From assembly GCA_903925275.1 (NCBI GenBank), contig CAIYES010000352.1, positions 1 through 53,213 of the forward strand: a DNA stretch of 53,213 nt, read 5' to 3'. Source of the stretch: an uncultured Bacteroidales bacterium (GTDB taxonomy: Bacteria; Bacteroidota; Bacteroidia; Bacteroidales; FEN-979). Of this stretch, positions 53,036 to 53,213 are shown in pieces (within the stretch, counting starts at the first letter, position 1; each line of letters opens with the position of its first letter). A program made the position numbers and the translations under genes. The notes under the pieces were generated by a model. It had not been told where the DNA came from, ran no database searches, and saw only the letters and a list, made by a program, of their open reading frames with translations.

Positions 53036-53213
53036 TCAAAATCTGTTAAACCCCCACAATAACTTCTGGCATAAACTTCCGTTTGGATTTTTAAGGTAAA
53101 CAATCAGGATTTGAGAGTCGGCGAAAAAATCAATTTCATGCTGGATTTTGCCTTCTAATTTTTGTTGTAACAATAATCGGCCCATTAAATCGTAAACAAA
53201 AACTTCTGTAACC
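53036..53213 (-). CDS. C-terminal end of a third T9SS paralogue (cut by window edge)
   Basis: The last 58 codons of a leftward gene enter at the right edge. They encode VTEVFVYDLMGRLLLQQKLE, then ADSQILIVYLKNPNGSLCQK and a short tail, the same T9SS type A ending as the two neighbours. The gene therefore belongs to the same tandem family and was probably cotranscribed with the 1378-residue gene, whose start lies 38 bases after this stop. Confidence 0.9.
   Translation of the reverse strand, partial: VTEVFVYDLMGRLLLQQKLEGKIQHEIDFFADSQILIVYLKNPNGSLCQKLLWGFNRF

Overview
The window comes from a member of the Bacteroidota, probably an environmental Bacteroidales-like lineage. The evidence is several secreted proteins ending in type IX secretion (T9SS) type A sorting domains, Bacteroidota-type promoter boxes (TTG and TAnnTTTG), MacB/FtsX-type permeases of the Bacteroidota layout, a TPR histidine kinase paired with a LytTR regulator, a FISUMP domain and DUF4402 proteins. 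No rRNA, tRNA, CRISPR array, transposase or integrase was seen.

Region 1 (1-7300) has two large FtsX-type ABC permeases in tandem with a 44-codon permease remnant between them. These are followed by an exported alpha/beta hydrolase-TPR protein flanked by gene fragments, and a small exported NTF2-like protein. Region 2 (7398-18157) is mostly exported beta-propeller proteins: an NHL/SMP-30-like protein, an Asp-box protein, a FISUMP protein, a PD40-like protein and an SBBP-repeat protein. A translationally coupled histidine kinase/LytTR regulator pair lies among them. Several of these proteins carry T9SS sorting domains.

Region 3 (about 18180-36499) is a complete-looking extracellular contractile injection system (eCIS; Afp/PVC/MAC relatives). 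A twelve-gene leftward operon encodes a Pvc16/DUF4255 protein, an unknown protein, sheath, two tubes, DUF5908, a LysM baseplate hub, a VgrG-like spike, gp25, a gpJ/Afp11-like baseplate protein, an Afp12-like protein and a large unknown structural protein. A divergent rightward pair encodes the tape-measure protein and the AAA+ ATPase. I found no PAAR tip, tail fibre or toxin. A short independent transcription unit with its own promoter and terminator, possibly a small RNA, follows the leftward operon.

Region 4 (36542-43631) is the most unusual part: what looks like a chaperone-usher pilus system built on DUF4402 subunits. It has an 880-residue outer-membrane usher-like protein, a PapD-like chaperone and four DUF4402-type subunits, one of which appears to lack the N-terminal extension and may be the tip. 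This arrangement is not the usual Bacteroidota (Mfa/FimA, type V) pilus. About 1 kb of AT-rich DNA with inverted and palindromic interspersed repeats separates two of the subunit genes.

Region 5 (44073 to the right edge) has giant T9SS-exported surface proteins in tandem on the minus strand. They share a long C-terminal module, and a third copy is cut by the window edge. A pair of TTGAGAC direct repeats with identical 20-bp period occurs both upstream of the DUF4402 cluster and upstream of the first adhesin gene, suggesting shared control. Overall the window reads as a cell-surface and interaction locus: an injection apparatus, a pilus-like system and large adhesins side by side.
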